This document shows, one piece after another, positions 26,065 through 35,001 of a stretch of 64,000 nt of DNA. The translations under genes and the position numbers were made by a program. The DNA is from JBNKFV01 sp050290265. Lineage in GTDB: Bacteria; Pseudomonadota; Gammaproteobacteria; Pseudomonadales; Cellvibrionaceae. Within the stretch, counting starts at the first letter, position 1, and each line of letters starts with the position of its first letter. The notes beneath the pieces are model-generated. The model saw nothing but the letters and a program-made list of their open reading frames with translations, searched no databases and was not told the DNA's origin. The stretch spans positions 112,144 to 176,143 of the forward strand of contig JBNKHI010000002.1 in NCBI GenBank assembly GCA_050290265.1, read 5' to 3'.

Positions 26065-26078
26065 ATGACAATTGTCAA
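26065..26078. promoter_or_regulatory. Operator candidate, ATGACAATTGTCAA (site 2)
   Basis: This 14-mer is identical to that at 18615, including the outer bases. It lies in the divergent region between the FAD monooxygenase (start 120 bases to the left) and the FAD oxidase (start 77 bases to the right). It is a likely site for one of the two Crp/Fnr-family regulators. Confidence 0.7.
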
Positions 26079-26154
26079 GGCTGCTCCCAGCGCTAGCAGG
26101 TATGTTGTGGGCACTGCTATAAATGTCGCCAATGCAATCAGGTTTTAAGAAACA

Positions 26155-27771
26155 ATGACCAACTTATCAGAGCAAACCACAGATCAATCTGCTGACGCAG
26201 TGACTGCTACACAAACTGAGATTCATGCACAACTCGCTACCATTGTTGGGGCAGACCATGTGATCACCGGCACCGCAGGTGAAATTTTTTATACTGATGT
26301 GTATCGTAAGCTGGAGACACCTGCTGCAGTTGTCCGCCCACAAACTGTCGAACAACTGCAAGCCGTCGTTGCTGCCACTAGTGAGAAAGGTATTGCGCTG
26401 ACATTACGCGGTGGTGGTGCGTCCTACACTGATGGCTATTCACCGCGCAGCGAAGGCCAGATACTGCTGGATTTAAGCCTGCTGAATAAAATCGTTGAAA
26501 TTAATGAGAAGGATGCTTTCGTTACCGTAGAAGCTGGCACAACTTGGGCAACGTTAAAAGAAGCATTAGACAAACGTAATTTGCGAACACCATTCTGGGG
26601 GCCATTTTCTGGTTTGAGAGCGACAGTTGGCGGTTCGATGTCACAAAACACCATTAGCCATGGTTCTGGTGCACACGGAATTTCCGCACAGTCAGCACAA
26701 GCAATGGATATTGTCCTCGCCGATGGCAGCTTGCTGCAAACCGGCTCTGCTAGCGCGGGGGCAGCACCATTCACACGTTTTTTTGGACCAGATCTTACGG
26801 GTTTGTTTACCGGTGATTGCGGTGCTCTGGGTATTAAAGCGCGCATTACATTGCCACTATTACGCAAACGCGATGCGCACAGAACTATTTCATTATCCTT
26901 CCCTGATTTCGAGTCGATGCACGAATCTATGCGCCGCATTGGGATGGAGCGCCTTGAAGATACACACTTCGCTTTAGACGGTGGTTTGTCACAAGGACAA
27001 ATCTCCCGACAGGATAATGCCGGCCAATTGTTCTCCATTGCCTGGTCAATATTAACCAGCTCACCGTCCTACTTTGACGGTTTTAAACAGCTGTTAAAGT
27101 CCGCTTTATCCGCACGCAAAGCGATCAGTAGCTCACCCTATATGACACACTATATTGTCGAAGGGGTTAACGATACGGAAGCGAAAAGCCGCTTACACCG
27201 TATTCGAGAACTTAATCTAGATCTTGGCCGTGAGATCCCCGCCACTGTCCCCGCTGTAGTGCGCGGCATGCCGTTCGCTCCATTTTTTAATACCCTGGGC
27301 CCAGCCGGTGAACGCTGGGTACCCGTCCATGGCATTTTGCCTCATTCCAAAGCGCCTGAGTTTCATACTGCGCTGGAAGCGTTTTATGCCGAGCGTGAAG
27401 CTGATATGAAACGTTTAGGCATATGGTACGGCGGTATGTTCTCCACAGTGGGTTCGTCTGCATTCCTGTACGAAATTGCGCTGTACTGGCCAGATGAAAT
27501 TACCGCCTACCACACCGAAGTCGTGCCCACTGATTACATGGCGAAGCTACCAAAATACCCGGCTAATAAAGAAGCACGCGATTATATTCACCGTCTAAAA
27601 AGTGACATTACCGATCTCTTTGTGAGTCACGGTGCAGTCAATTACCAATTGGGCAAAGCTTATCCTTATGCTTCACGCATTTCGCCAGAGGCATTGAAAA
27701 TTGTGAACGCCATTAAAGGCAGCACTGATCCTGATACCCGCTTAGCACAAGGATCACTAGGCATTTCGTAA
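26155..27771 (+). CDS. FAD-binding oxidoreductase (FAD_binding_4 type)
   Basis: A 538-residue flavoprotein of the PCMH/vanillyl-alcohol-oxidase superfamily. The FAD domain spans about residues 50-235: AAVVRPQTVEQLQAVVAAT, the pyrophosphate loop LRGGGASYTDGYS, and GDCGALGIKARITL. The remaining 300 residues form the substrate cap. The p-cresol methylhydroxylase branch couples to a cytochrome c, and D-lactate-type members are also similar in plan, so the exact reaction is open. It is the first gene rightward from the operator at 26065 and overlaps a tiny ORF at its stop. Confidence 0.8.
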   Translation: MTNLSEQTTDQSADAVTATQTEIHAQLATIVGADHVITGTAGEIFYTDVYRKLETPAAVVRPQTVEQLQAVVAATSEKGIALTLRGGGASYTDGYSPRSEGQILLDLSLLNKIVEINEKDAFVTVEAGTTWATLKEALDKRNLRTPFWGPFSGLRATVGGSMSQNTISHGSGAHGISAQSAQAMDIVLADGSLLQTGSASAGAAPFTRFFGPDLTGLFTGDCGALGIKARITLPLLRKRDAHRTISLSFPDFESMHESMRRIGMERLEDTHFALDGGLSQGQISRQDNAGQLFSIAWSILTSSPSYFDGFKQLLKSALSARKAISSSPYMTHYIVEGVNDTEAKSRLHRIRELNLDLGREIPATVPAVVRGMPFAPFFNTLGPAGERWVPVHGILPHSKAPEFHTALEAFYAEREADMKRLGIWYGGMFSTVGSSAFLYEIALYWPDEITAYHTEVVPTDYMAKLPKYPANKEARDYIHRLKSDITDLFVSHGAVNYQLGKAYPYASRISPEALKIVNAIKGSTDPDTRLAQGSLGIS

Positions 27772-27995
27772 TGCCAGAAGCTAAAGGAACAAAAGGAACA
27801 AAAGCCACAGCAGTGACAGCAGATGCTTTGCTGTCACTCGCTAAATACCAAACATCTGCACATGCAGAAGTTGCCAGCAGAGACCTAGCTATTTATCACG
27901 ATCACCCAAGTAATGTTCTGTCACTACCGGGAGAACAATACCACTGGAAAAATACTCTGCTTTCGCCACTAACCTGTATCACTAGCGCTCGTTAA
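27771..27995 (+). CDS. Doubtful 74-aa ORF coupled to the FAD oxidase stop
   Basis: The ATG overlaps the FAD oxidase stop (TAATG), a spacing seen elsewhere in this island for real coupled genes. The product begins with a lysine- and threonine-rich repeat (GTKGTKATAV) and lacks recognisable domains. Its end overlaps the convergent gene at 27982 by 14 bases. It may be real but could be a chance frame. Confidence 0.25.
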   Translation: MPEAKGTKGTKATAVTADALLSLAKYQTSAHAEVASRDLAIYHDHPSNVLSLPGEQYHWKNTLLSPLTCITSAR

Positions 27996-28683
27996 TCTCT
28001 ATCAGTTCGTACCAATGGGTAATGTGCGACCAAGTCATTTTTAGAAAAATAAAATCCCTATCACGCACCCAAATATAAGCTGGCGGCCATTCAGACGACC
28101 AACGCAGTGCTAATTTTCTCGCGTTAAAACGACCGGCGGCTACACGAATAACTTCGTCACCCAGATAAGCAACATCAATGGTTACTGGCACAGCCTGTAA
28201 ATCCTGGTCACCATTTTCTGAAATAGAGTTGGTCAACCCATGTACGGGAATATACTCACCAATGGCAGGCTTATCGCCTTGAGCTAGAACCTGAGAAGTG
28301 ACGAGTGCATCGCCTTGTAATGGATGCAAGCCGACATAGGTATACGCCGGATTATTGCTAAATCGCTGCGCCAACCGACCTTTTGAGCCCAGCTGACTTT
28401 CGATATGTATTTCGTCAGCGGCAAACCGAAACCAACTGGATGCAACAACCTGCCCGGACTGGGTAATACGACAAAATGCATCTAATGGCTGCCAGCGTTT
28501 GTCCAATGCAATAGAGACATCACGCAATAAATCAATATCATTCATTTCACAAAATGCGCGCAATGTCGCACCATGCTTATGCAAGGCGATCTCAAATTGC
28601 TCTTGCCCTACCAAGGAATTATCACCTGCGCGGTACGCTATACGACCACTGATAAATTTACTGACTGCAGCGCTATCTTTCAC
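27982..28683 (-). CDS. Hypothetical protein (233 aa), cassette A
   Basis: I do not recognise the family. The protein has no signal peptide or membrane segment. It is beta-rich, with alternating strand-like stretches such as GQVVASSWFRFAADEIHIES and QAVPVTIDVAYLGDEVIRVA, and three aromatic clusters near the C-terminus (YIWVRDRDFIFLKMTW). The layout suggests a beta-barrel of the kind found in DUF3108 or lipocalin-like proteins, but this is only a shape argument. It lies 95 bases downstream of the VOC gene and is probably co-transcribed with it from the promoter at operator site 3. Confidence 0.7.
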   Translation of the reverse strand: MKDSAAVSKFISGRIAYRAGDNSLVGQEQFEIALHKHGATLRAFCEMNDIDLLRDVSIALDKRWQPLDAFCRITQSGQVVASSWFRFAADEIHIESQLGSKGRLAQRFSNNPAYTYVGLHPLQGDALVTSQVLAQGDKPAIGEYIPVHGLTNSISENGDQDLQAVPVTIDVAYLGDEVIRVAAGRFNARKLALRWSSEWPPAYIWVRDRDFIFLKMTWSHITHWYELIEINER

Positions 28684-28778
28684 GGCTATCCATCCTTATT
28701 GCTCAACTGTGTGCTCGGCCCTTAGCGGCCGTACCAGAAATGGCTAACCTAGGAAGCGCTAAACCAGACAGCACAAAA

Positions 28779-29297
28779 CTAGGAAGCATCAAATGCCATT
28801 TCAGCGCCAATTTTCTCTTGTTCCGCAGGGTCACGCTCGACCAGATTAACCAACGTACCGTCACAATCTCGAATACACACTTCGCGCTGGGAAATATGCC
28901 CTAATTCAAACACTACCGGCTCTGGCAACCATAACGCACCCGCCGCACGCAATTTGGGCAAGGTGTCGTCAAGGTTTGGCACATAAAAAATAAGCGCGAC
29001 TTCACCCGCTCGCGCGGGCCCAATGGTCGGGTCGGTTACGCCAGCCTGATGTTCGGCAGACAACTGAAAAAGGCCAAGCATGCCAAAGTTAGGACCCGCT
29101 ACTTTCAAAATTTTAATGGGGTATGGGTGATGCTCTGCAAAACCCAGCACAGTACTGGCAGATGGATGATCTAACACACCGTCGTAGTAGCTCTCGGTTA
29201 ATCCCAAAGCCCGATAAAAGGCTACAGACTTGTCCAGATCGCGAACAAAAATGGTCGCTCGAATCAGTGCCGAGACAGGTGCGGACGAACTTGCCAT
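28779..29297 (-). CDS. VOC (glyoxalase/bleomycin-resistance/dioxygenase) superfamily protein
   Basis: A 172-residue protein with the paired beta-alpha-beta-beta-beta modules of the vicinal oxygen chelate fold. Recognisable pieces are IRATIFVRDLDKSVAFYRALGL at the start and the repeated module with REVCIRDCDGTLVNLVERDP near the end, whose Glu is the usual last metal ligand. VOC proteins include glyoxalases, extradiol dioxygenases and isomerases, so the reaction is undefined. In a ring-degradation cluster, cleavage or rearrangement of an intermediate is plausible. It diverges from the TonB receptor gene. Confidence 0.8.
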   Translation of the reverse strand: MASSSAPVSALIRATIFVRDLDKSVAFYRALGLTESYYDGVLDHPSASTVLGFAEHHPYPIKILKVAGPNFGMLGLFQLSAEHQAGVTDPTIGPARAGEVALIFYVPNLDDTLPKLRAAGALWLPEPVVFELGHISQREVCIRDCDGTLVNLVERDPAEQEKIGAEMAFDAS

Positions 29298-29578
29298 ACA
29301 AATTTACTCCTGAGCCTTAATATAATTACGGCAAAAATTCATTCCAGCCATTATTCAAACGGCTGATTATCACGCAGTGGATTCCTTCAGTAACCGTTCG
29401 CCAGCTATTCACCAACAGCCCCAACTGTGTATTTACGAATACCCTATGGCGGCTAACCCAAACCAGCATTGATAAATGTCAGTCTGTTTCAGGAAGCTGC
29501 TCCATTACTGCGCCGAGTTTGTACAGATGCAGCGCAATATAAGCATTGCCGCACGCCAAACAAGATAGCAGCTTCGAA

Positions 29579-29592
29579 TTGACAATTGTCAT
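29579..29592. promoter_or_regulatory. Operator candidate, TTGACAATTGTCAT (site 3)
   Basis: This is the reverse complement of the 14-mer at 18615 and 26065, with the same perfect TGACAATTGTCA core. It lies in the 517-base gap between the VOC gene and the TonB receptor, 223 bases from the receptor start. I see no credible gene in that gap; two short overlapping frames there lack ribosome sites. Confidence 0.65.
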
Positions 29593-29814
29593 CGTTGGCC
29601 ACCCTAGATGCCTATAGACTCGGATAAAAATCACAAAACCCGAACTGTGATTTTGTGTATAAGCACGACCCAGCTGCCCTGCTTCTGGCAAACAAGCTGG
29701 CATTACATAGGCAGAGAAATAGAGGCGACAAAGATCGTTATATTCTCACTTAGTCAACACTGCAAACAACGTTCATTGCTACAAGACTAACACCATAGAA
29801 TTGGAGAGACGCCC

Positions 29815-31971
29815 ATGAATCGCCCTGGACACAAATTGATTGCCAGCACCTCGATTGCGCTGACTTTATTACCCTTAGCAGCCGCAACACACGCAAAAGA
29901 CGATGACCAAAATCTTGCTATCGAAAATATTGTCGTTACCGCACAACGAACCGAACAAAATATTCAAAGTACACCCGTATCGATTACCGCTTTCAGCGCA
30001 GAAGACATTGCTAATTTGCAAATCGATAATGCTAAAGACCTGGGTCAGGTAGCACCTAATGTTTTGATTAAACCCGTTACTGGCGGTAGCGCTGGTATCA
30101 CTCCGTTTATTCGCGGCGGCAGCGTAACCGATGGTGCGATTATTACCTCAGAACCAGAAGTTGGTATCTACATCGATGACGTTTATCAGCCACGTACAGC
30201 CGCATCGTTTATTGAAGCATTGGATATTGAACGCATCGAAGTCTTACGTGGTCCGCAAGGCACACTCTATGGACGCAACAGTTCTGCTGGTGCTTTAAAA
30301 ATAATATCGCGTAAACCCAGTGAAACATTCACCCTGAAAAACGAAGCTGGTGTTGGCACTTGGAATGAGTTTTACGACAAGCTTTCTTTCAGCGGCCCAT
30401 TAAGTGATGACGGAAAATTACGGGGCGGATTCTCTGGCATGTACCGCGACCGTGATGGCGGCCGCCAGTATAATGCAACACAGGAAAAAGACGTCGGCGA
30501 AGAAACCTTTAAAGGTTTTCAGACAGATCTTTATTATGAAGGTGACACTTATTCTGCACGCCTAAAAGCATTTTATACGGACTACGAGAGTGATGGCCTG
30601 TACGCATCATCCCTCGACCCATTTCAAATGACGGGTTCTTATCAAGACTACCCTTACAATTCTGGTTCTATCGATACCGTTTTGTCACCTTTTGAGTCAA
30701 GCACATCTGACGAGCAAATGGGTACCAGTCTGCACTTAAGCACGGACATCAATCAGTCTCTCACACTGACTTCCGTTACTTCATGGACAAATCTGAAAGA
30801 CGATTGGGCAACAGGCTTCTCCGGTGGCGTACCTAACAGCGTGCTAGGGATACCCGGAGACGGTTATCTCGAATTATTTGCCCGTTCTTCTGAGAGTGAT
30901 CAAAAAAGCTTTACTCAAGAATTTCAGCTTTCTGGTGACGCTTTTGAAAACTATATGAGCTACGTTGGCGGCCTTTACTATTTCCGCGAAAGTGGAACGC
31001 AAGAAATCTATTCTGAAATATTTTTTGGGCCCGGCCAAACAAACTTTGATATCACCACAGAAAGCTATGCGGTTTTCGGTCAAGTTAACTTGAATGTTAC
31101 TGAAAAACTGGGTGTGATTCTCGGCGGTCGCTATACAGAAGACAATAAATCGCTGGATGCTGTTGTGGCAGGAGAGATTGTCGATCGCAAAGATGACTTC
31201 AGTAAGTTTACTCCCAAAGCTGCTATTGAATATCAGGCAAGCGATGACATGTTGCTATTTGCCAGCTACACCGAAGGCTTCAAAGCTGGTGGCTATAACG
31301 GTTTGGCAAGCAGTGCCCAAGCCCTGAATTCGCCGTTCGAGCCACAGGAAGTTTCTGCCTATGAACTGGGCATGAAGAGTGACTGGTGGCACAACCGTTT
31401 ACGCCTAAACATTGCCGGCTTTTTCAATGAGTACAGCAATTTACAAACGGGCCTGGTTACCAATGATGCCATTTTCGTCATGGAGAACTACGACGCTGAG
31501 CACAAAGGTATTGAGATAGAGCTGTCTGCACAATTGACAGAAGAACTCTATGTATGGGCCAACGGCGTTCACCAAAGTAGCAAATACACTGGCACCAGTG
31601 CTACTGGCGGTGCGGCATCTACTGGATCACTGCTGGGCAATCGGATGACGCACGTATTTGATTCGCAGTATGCGGTGGGCTTTGATTACAGCGTTGCGTT
31701 AGGCGATGGCACATTGGGATTTGGTGCAAACGCCAATCACCGTGGTGAATTTTATTCCACACTGGATAACGCAGAAATAGGTCACGTAAATGCGCGCACA
31801 TTAGTCGACGCCTATGTGTCTTACGCCTACGACCAATGGAAATTCAGCTTAGCCGGAAAAAACTTAACCGATGAAAAATATTGGTTTACTGGCTTTGGCT
31901 TTAGCGTAGTACAACCACGGTTTATGGCTGACCCAATGACATGGCGCTTAAGTGCTTCTTACGAATTTTAG
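29815..31971 (+). CDS. TonB-dependent outer-membrane receptor
   Basis: A 718-residue outer-membrane transporter. A signal peptide (residues 1-27, ending THAKDDD) precedes a TonB-box-like stretch (IVVTAQR), the plug domain (about 45-155, with VYIDDVYQPRTAASFIEALDIERIEVLRGPQGTLYGRNS) and the beta-barrel, ending with the aromatic SYEF typical of barrel termini. The RNSSAGALKI motif places it among receptors of the type common in sphingomonad and marine aromatic or heterocycle clusters. GGAGAG precedes the start. No FecR/sigma pair accompanies it, and no siderophore gene is nearby, so uptake of the cluster's large or poorly permeating substrate is inferred. Confidence 0.92.
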   Translation: MNRPGHKLIASTSIALTLLPLAAATHAKDDDQNLAIENIVVTAQRTEQNIQSTPVSITAFSAEDIANLQIDNAKDLGQVAPNVLIKPVTGGSAGITPFIRGGSVTDGAIITSEPEVGIYIDDVYQPRTAASFIEALDIERIEVLRGPQGTLYGRNSSAGALKIISRKPSETFTLKNEAGVGTWNEFYDKLSFSGPLSDDGKLRGGFSGMYRDRDGGRQYNATQEKDVGEETFKGFQTDLYYEGDTYSARLKAFYTDYESDGLYASSLDPFQMTGSYQDYPYNSGSIDTVLSPFESSTSDEQMGTSLHLSTDINQSLTLTSVTSWTNLKDDWATGFSGGVPNSVLGIPGDGYLELFARSSESDQKSFTQEFQLSGDAFENYMSYVGGLYYFRESGTQEIYSEIFFGPGQTNFDITTESYAVFGQVNLNVTEKLGVILGGRYTEDNKSLDAVVAGEIVDRKDDFSKFTPKAAIEYQASDDMLLFASYTEGFKAGGYNGLASSAQALNSPFEPQEVSAYELGMKSDWWHNRLRLNIAGFFNEYSNLQTGLVTNDAIFVMENYDAEHKGIEIELSAQLTEELYVWANGVHQSSKYTGTSATGGAASTGSLLGNRMTHVFDSQYAVGFDYSVALGDGTLGFGANANHRGEFYSTLDNAEIGHVNARTLVDAYVSYAYDQWKFSLAGKNLTDEKYWFTGFGFSVVQPRFMADPMTWRLSASYEF

Positions 31972-32018
31972 CTCGTAGGACGTTACCAACGTTAATAACA
32001 CAAGCGTAATTAGGCACG

Positions 32019-32057
32019 GTTTTATCGCAGTGTAATGATCCTTCGCTGCGATAAAAC
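32019..32057. terminator. Perfect 12-bp hairpin after the TonB receptor
   Basis: GTTTTATCGCAG pairs perfectly with CTGCGATAAAAC across a 15-base loop, 48 bases after the receptor stop. The trailing sequence (TTAGTTTT) is only moderately T-rich, so it may end the receptor transcript or attenuate entry into the aldehyde dehydrogenase gene. Confidence 0.6.
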
Positions 32058-32102
32058 TTAGTTTTAGCAATGCATTAATTCGCAAGTAATGACAAAGATC
32101 TC

Positions 32103-33596
32103 ATGACCAAAATTACGATTCCAACAGCAACACAACAATTTCTGAACCAGCCCCATAAGCTTTTGATTAATGGTGCCTGGGTCGAAGGTTCCAGTGGCCA
32201 ACAACTGCAAAGTTTTGATCCAGCCACTGACGAGCTACTCACCAGCGTTGCTATTGGCAATGAGCAGGATATCGACCACGCGGTCTCAGCAGCCCGCGCC
32301 GCATTTAGTGGGCAGTGGTCTCGCTTAAGCAATTTTGAACGAGCAAAATTATTATTAAAACTTGCACGACTCATCGAAAACAATGCTGATTTATTGACAG
32401 ATTTAGAAGTACTGGATAACGGCATGCCCACAGGCATCGCTAGACTCACCGTCAACAATATTGTTGAAATGTTCGAGTATTATGCCGGTGCAGCACAACG
32501 TATCGAAGGCACCACCACGACGCCACCCCACCATGTCACAGCCTATACCGAAGCACTCACCTACACGGTTCGCGAACCTGTTGGCGTTGCTGGCCTAATC
32601 GTGCCATGGAACGTACCTATTTCCACCGCCGTACTCAAACTTGCACCCGCTTTAGCGGCAGGCTGCACGGTAGTTATCAAACCCTCTGAAGAAACACCAC
32701 TATCTATTTTAGTGCTCGGTCAACTCATCATTGATGCTGGTTTTCCAAACGGCGTCGTTAACATTGTTAACGGCTATGGCCGCGATGCTGGCGCACGTTT
32801 AGCAGAACATCCCGACGTAGATAAAATTTCATTTACTGGATCAACCGCAACCGGTAGAAAAATTATTCAGGCCGCCATGGGAAATTTAAAAAAAGTTTCT
32901 CTGGAATTAGGCGGGAAATCGCCAGTTGTGGTGCTACCCGATGCAGATATGAATATCGCGGTGCCCGGTATTGCCATGGCAACCTTCTTTCTGCAGGGTC
33001 AAAACTGCATGGCTGGCACTCGAATTTTTATTCACGACGCTATTCACGATGAGCTGGTAGGCAAACTCAAAGCCTTTAGCGAAGCGATGGTACTGGGACA
33101 CGGCCTGGATCCTACTACACACCTGGGCCCACTTATCTCCAAAAATCATTGCGCAAAAGTTATGAGCTATATCGAACAGGGAGTAACTGAAGGGGCAACC
33201 TTAGTCACTGGCGGCAAACATCTGGACGGCCCAGGAAATTTTGTTCAGCCCACAATTTTTACTGATTGCACACCCGACATGACGATTGTGCGTGAAGAAA
33301 TTTTCGGGCCAGTGATGGCCATCCAGCGATTTATTACTGAGGACCTGAATGAGATAGCCGCACTGGCAAACAACACTGTTTATGGTTTATCCGGTAGCGT
33401 TTGGACCCAGAGTTTATCGAAAGCCCATGCTTTGGCTGGGCGCATCCGAGCCGGCCATGTATCTATTAATTGTCATGGCGCAGTCGGCACAAATATTCCT
33501 TTTGGTGGCTTTGGTCAGTCCGGCTGGGGTAGAGAATTTGGTCAGGAAGGCTTGGATGCCTACCTGGAAACAAAGGCTGTAACAGCCCAATTGTAG
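32103..33596 (+). CDS. NAD(P)-dependent aldehyde dehydrogenase (1)
   Basis: A 497-residue ALDH-superfamily enzyme of standard length. Cofactor region: VPWNVPISTAVLKLAPALAA and FTGSTATGRKI. The general base Glu is in LELGGKSPVVV and the nucleophilic Cys in LQGQNCMAGTRIF. EEIFGPVMA closes the active site. It oxidises an aldehyde to the acid, with NAD or NADP. It sits between the TonB receptor and the second FAD monooxygenase operon. Its sequence is related to the other ALDH at 36717, but the two are clearly distinct. Confidence 0.9.
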   Translation: MTKITIPTATQQFLNQPHKLLINGAWVEGSSGQQLQSFDPATDELLTSVAIGNEQDIDHAVSAARAAFSGQWSRLSNFERAKLLLKLARLIENNADLLTDLEVLDNGMPTGIARLTVNNIVEMFEYYAGAAQRIEGTTTTPPHHVTAYTEALTYTVREPVGVAGLIVPWNVPISTAVLKLAPALAAGCTVVIKPSEETPLSILVLGQLIIDAGFPNGVVNIVNGYGRDAGARLAEHPDVDKISFTGSTATGRKIIQAAMGNLKKVSLELGGKSPVVVLPDADMNIAVPGIAMATFFLQGQNCMAGTRIFIHDAIHDELVGKLKAFSEAMVLGHGLDPTTHLGPLISKNHCAKVMSYIEQGVTEGATLVTGGKHLDGPGNFVQPTIFTDCTPDMTIVREEIFGPVMAIQRFITEDLNEIAALANNTVYGLSGSVWTQSLSKAHALAGRIRAGHVSINCHGAVGTNIPFGGFGQSGWGREFGQEGLDAYLETKAVTAQL

Positions 33597-33651
33597 AACA
33601 CGCACAACTAGCTGCAGGCAATACTACTCAAGCAGACATCATGCGCGAGCT

Positions 33652-33665
33652 TTGACTATTGCCAA
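33652..33665 (+). promoter_or_regulatory. Operator candidate, TTGACTATTGCCAA (site 4, one mismatch to TTGAC-N4-GTCAA)
   Basis: Located 122 bases upstream of the FAD monooxygenase start. It keeps the TTGAC left half and differs from GTCAA at one position on the right. It would put the monooxygenase, isomerase-like, deacetylase and aldehyde dehydrogenase operon under the same regulator as sites 1-3. Confidence 0.4.
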
Positions 33666-33786
33666 TCATCAAACCCTTACCTTCTGCAAAGGTTGGGTGG
33701 AGATTAAACGTTCAGCAAAGTATGCATGATGTTAAGAGCCGCAATACGGATAGCGCGACTCAATTATCAATAAAGGTGAATTTAGT

Positions 33787-34980
33787 ATGAATTCGACACA
33801 AATTATTGTTGCCGGCGCGGGTCCGGTTGGCACTGTCACAGCTTACCGTCTGGCCAGTATGGGCTTTGATGTTATGTTGTGTGAAGCAGGTCCCGATTGC
33901 GCTATTGATTTACGTGCATCCACATTTCATCCACCAACTCTCGAAATGCTGGATGAATTAGACATGGCCAAAGAACTCATTGCCCGTGGATTGAAAGCAC
34001 CGGAATATCACTTCCGCGAACGCGAGACGGAAGAAATTGTTTCTTTTGATCTATCTGAGCTCGAAGGCGAAACGCCCTTTCCTTACCGCGTTCAGTGCGA
34101 ACAACATGTTTTGGCCAGTTTAGTTGCTGAAAAACTGGAAGCTCATCCAAAAGCTGAAGTTCGCTTTAATCACCGCGTTGTATCCTTTGACCAAACTGAA
34201 GACGGTGTAGAAGTTGCCTTGGAAGGCCCGTACTCGATAGAAAAAGTCAAAGCTCAATACCTGGTTGCCGCAGATGGTGGCAATTCCATTATCCGCAAAT
34301 GGTTGGGTGTTCAGTTTGAAGGCTTCACCTACCCAGAGCGTTTCTTAACGCTGTCCACGAAAGTCGAGTTGAAAGACTACATCAAAGACTTGTGTTATGT
34401 GAACTACATTTCTGATCCACGGGAGTGGTTAGTATTACTGCGCGTACCTAGCGTATGGCGCATATTGGTTCCTGTTAAAGACAGTCAGTCAGATGACTAT
34501 ATTTTGTCTGACGAAAAGAAAAATGAAGTCTTTCAAAACTTGATTGGGCGTTCCGATGTTGAAACCGGACACCGCACTATTTACCGCGTACACCAGCGTG
34601 TTGCGAACAAATTCGACCACGGTCGCGTTGCCCTGATTGGCGATGCCGCTCACTTAAACAATCCACTGGGTGGTTTCGGTATGAACAGCGGTATTCATGA
34701 CGGCTGGAATTTGTGTGACAAAATTGCTGCCAACATTACCAAAGGGCACAACGATGCCAACTTTGATTTATTTGATCGTCAGCGCCGCCCGGTAACTCAC
34801 AAGTTTATCCAAGCGCAAACCATGCAAAACAAACGCATGCTGGAACATAGCCCAGAAGAAAATCACAACATGCGCTTACAGGAAATGAAAGATACTCGCG
34901 ACAACAAAGAACGCCGCCTGGCATTTCTGCGTCAGCAAGCAATGTATGCAAGCCTGGCCGATGCCGCAGCCGTTAAATAA
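33787..34980 (+). CDS. FAD-dependent monooxygenase (aromatic/pyridine hydroxylase-like)
   Basis: A 397-residue class A flavoprotein monooxygenase. IIVAGAGPVGTVTAYRLASMG is the FAD fold, VAADGGNSIIRKWLG the DG motif, and IGDAAHLNNPLGGFGMNSGIHDGWNL the second FAD site. The latter is typical of MhpA/PHBH-like hydroxylases. Members such as 2-methyl-3-hydroxypyridine-5-carboxylate oxygenase both hydroxylate and open a pyridine ring, which would fit the amide-processing genes that follow. It starts an operon with the Asp/Glu racemase-family gene (21-base gap), the deacetylase and ALDH 2. The exact substrate is unknown. Confidence 0.87.
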   Translation: MNSTQIIVAGAGPVGTVTAYRLASMGFDVMLCEAGPDCAIDLRASTFHPPTLEMLDELDMAKELIARGLKAPEYHFRERETEEIVSFDLSELEGETPFPYRVQCEQHVLASLVAEKLEAHPKAEVRFNHRVVSFDQTEDGVEVALEGPYSIEKVKAQYLVAADGGNSIIRKWLGVQFEGFTYPERFLTLSTKVELKDYIKDLCYVNYISDPREWLVLLRVPSVWRILVPVKDSQSDDYILSDEKKNEVFQNLIGRSDVETGHRTIYRVHQRVANKFDHGRVALIGDAAHLNNPLGGFGMNSGIHDGWNLCDKIAANITKGHNDANFDLFDRQRRPVTHKFIQAQTMQNKRMLEHSPEENHNMRLQEMKDTRDNKERRLAFLRQQAMYASLADAAAVK

Positions 34981-35001
34981 CTTATAGAAGAGGACATTAT
35001 T

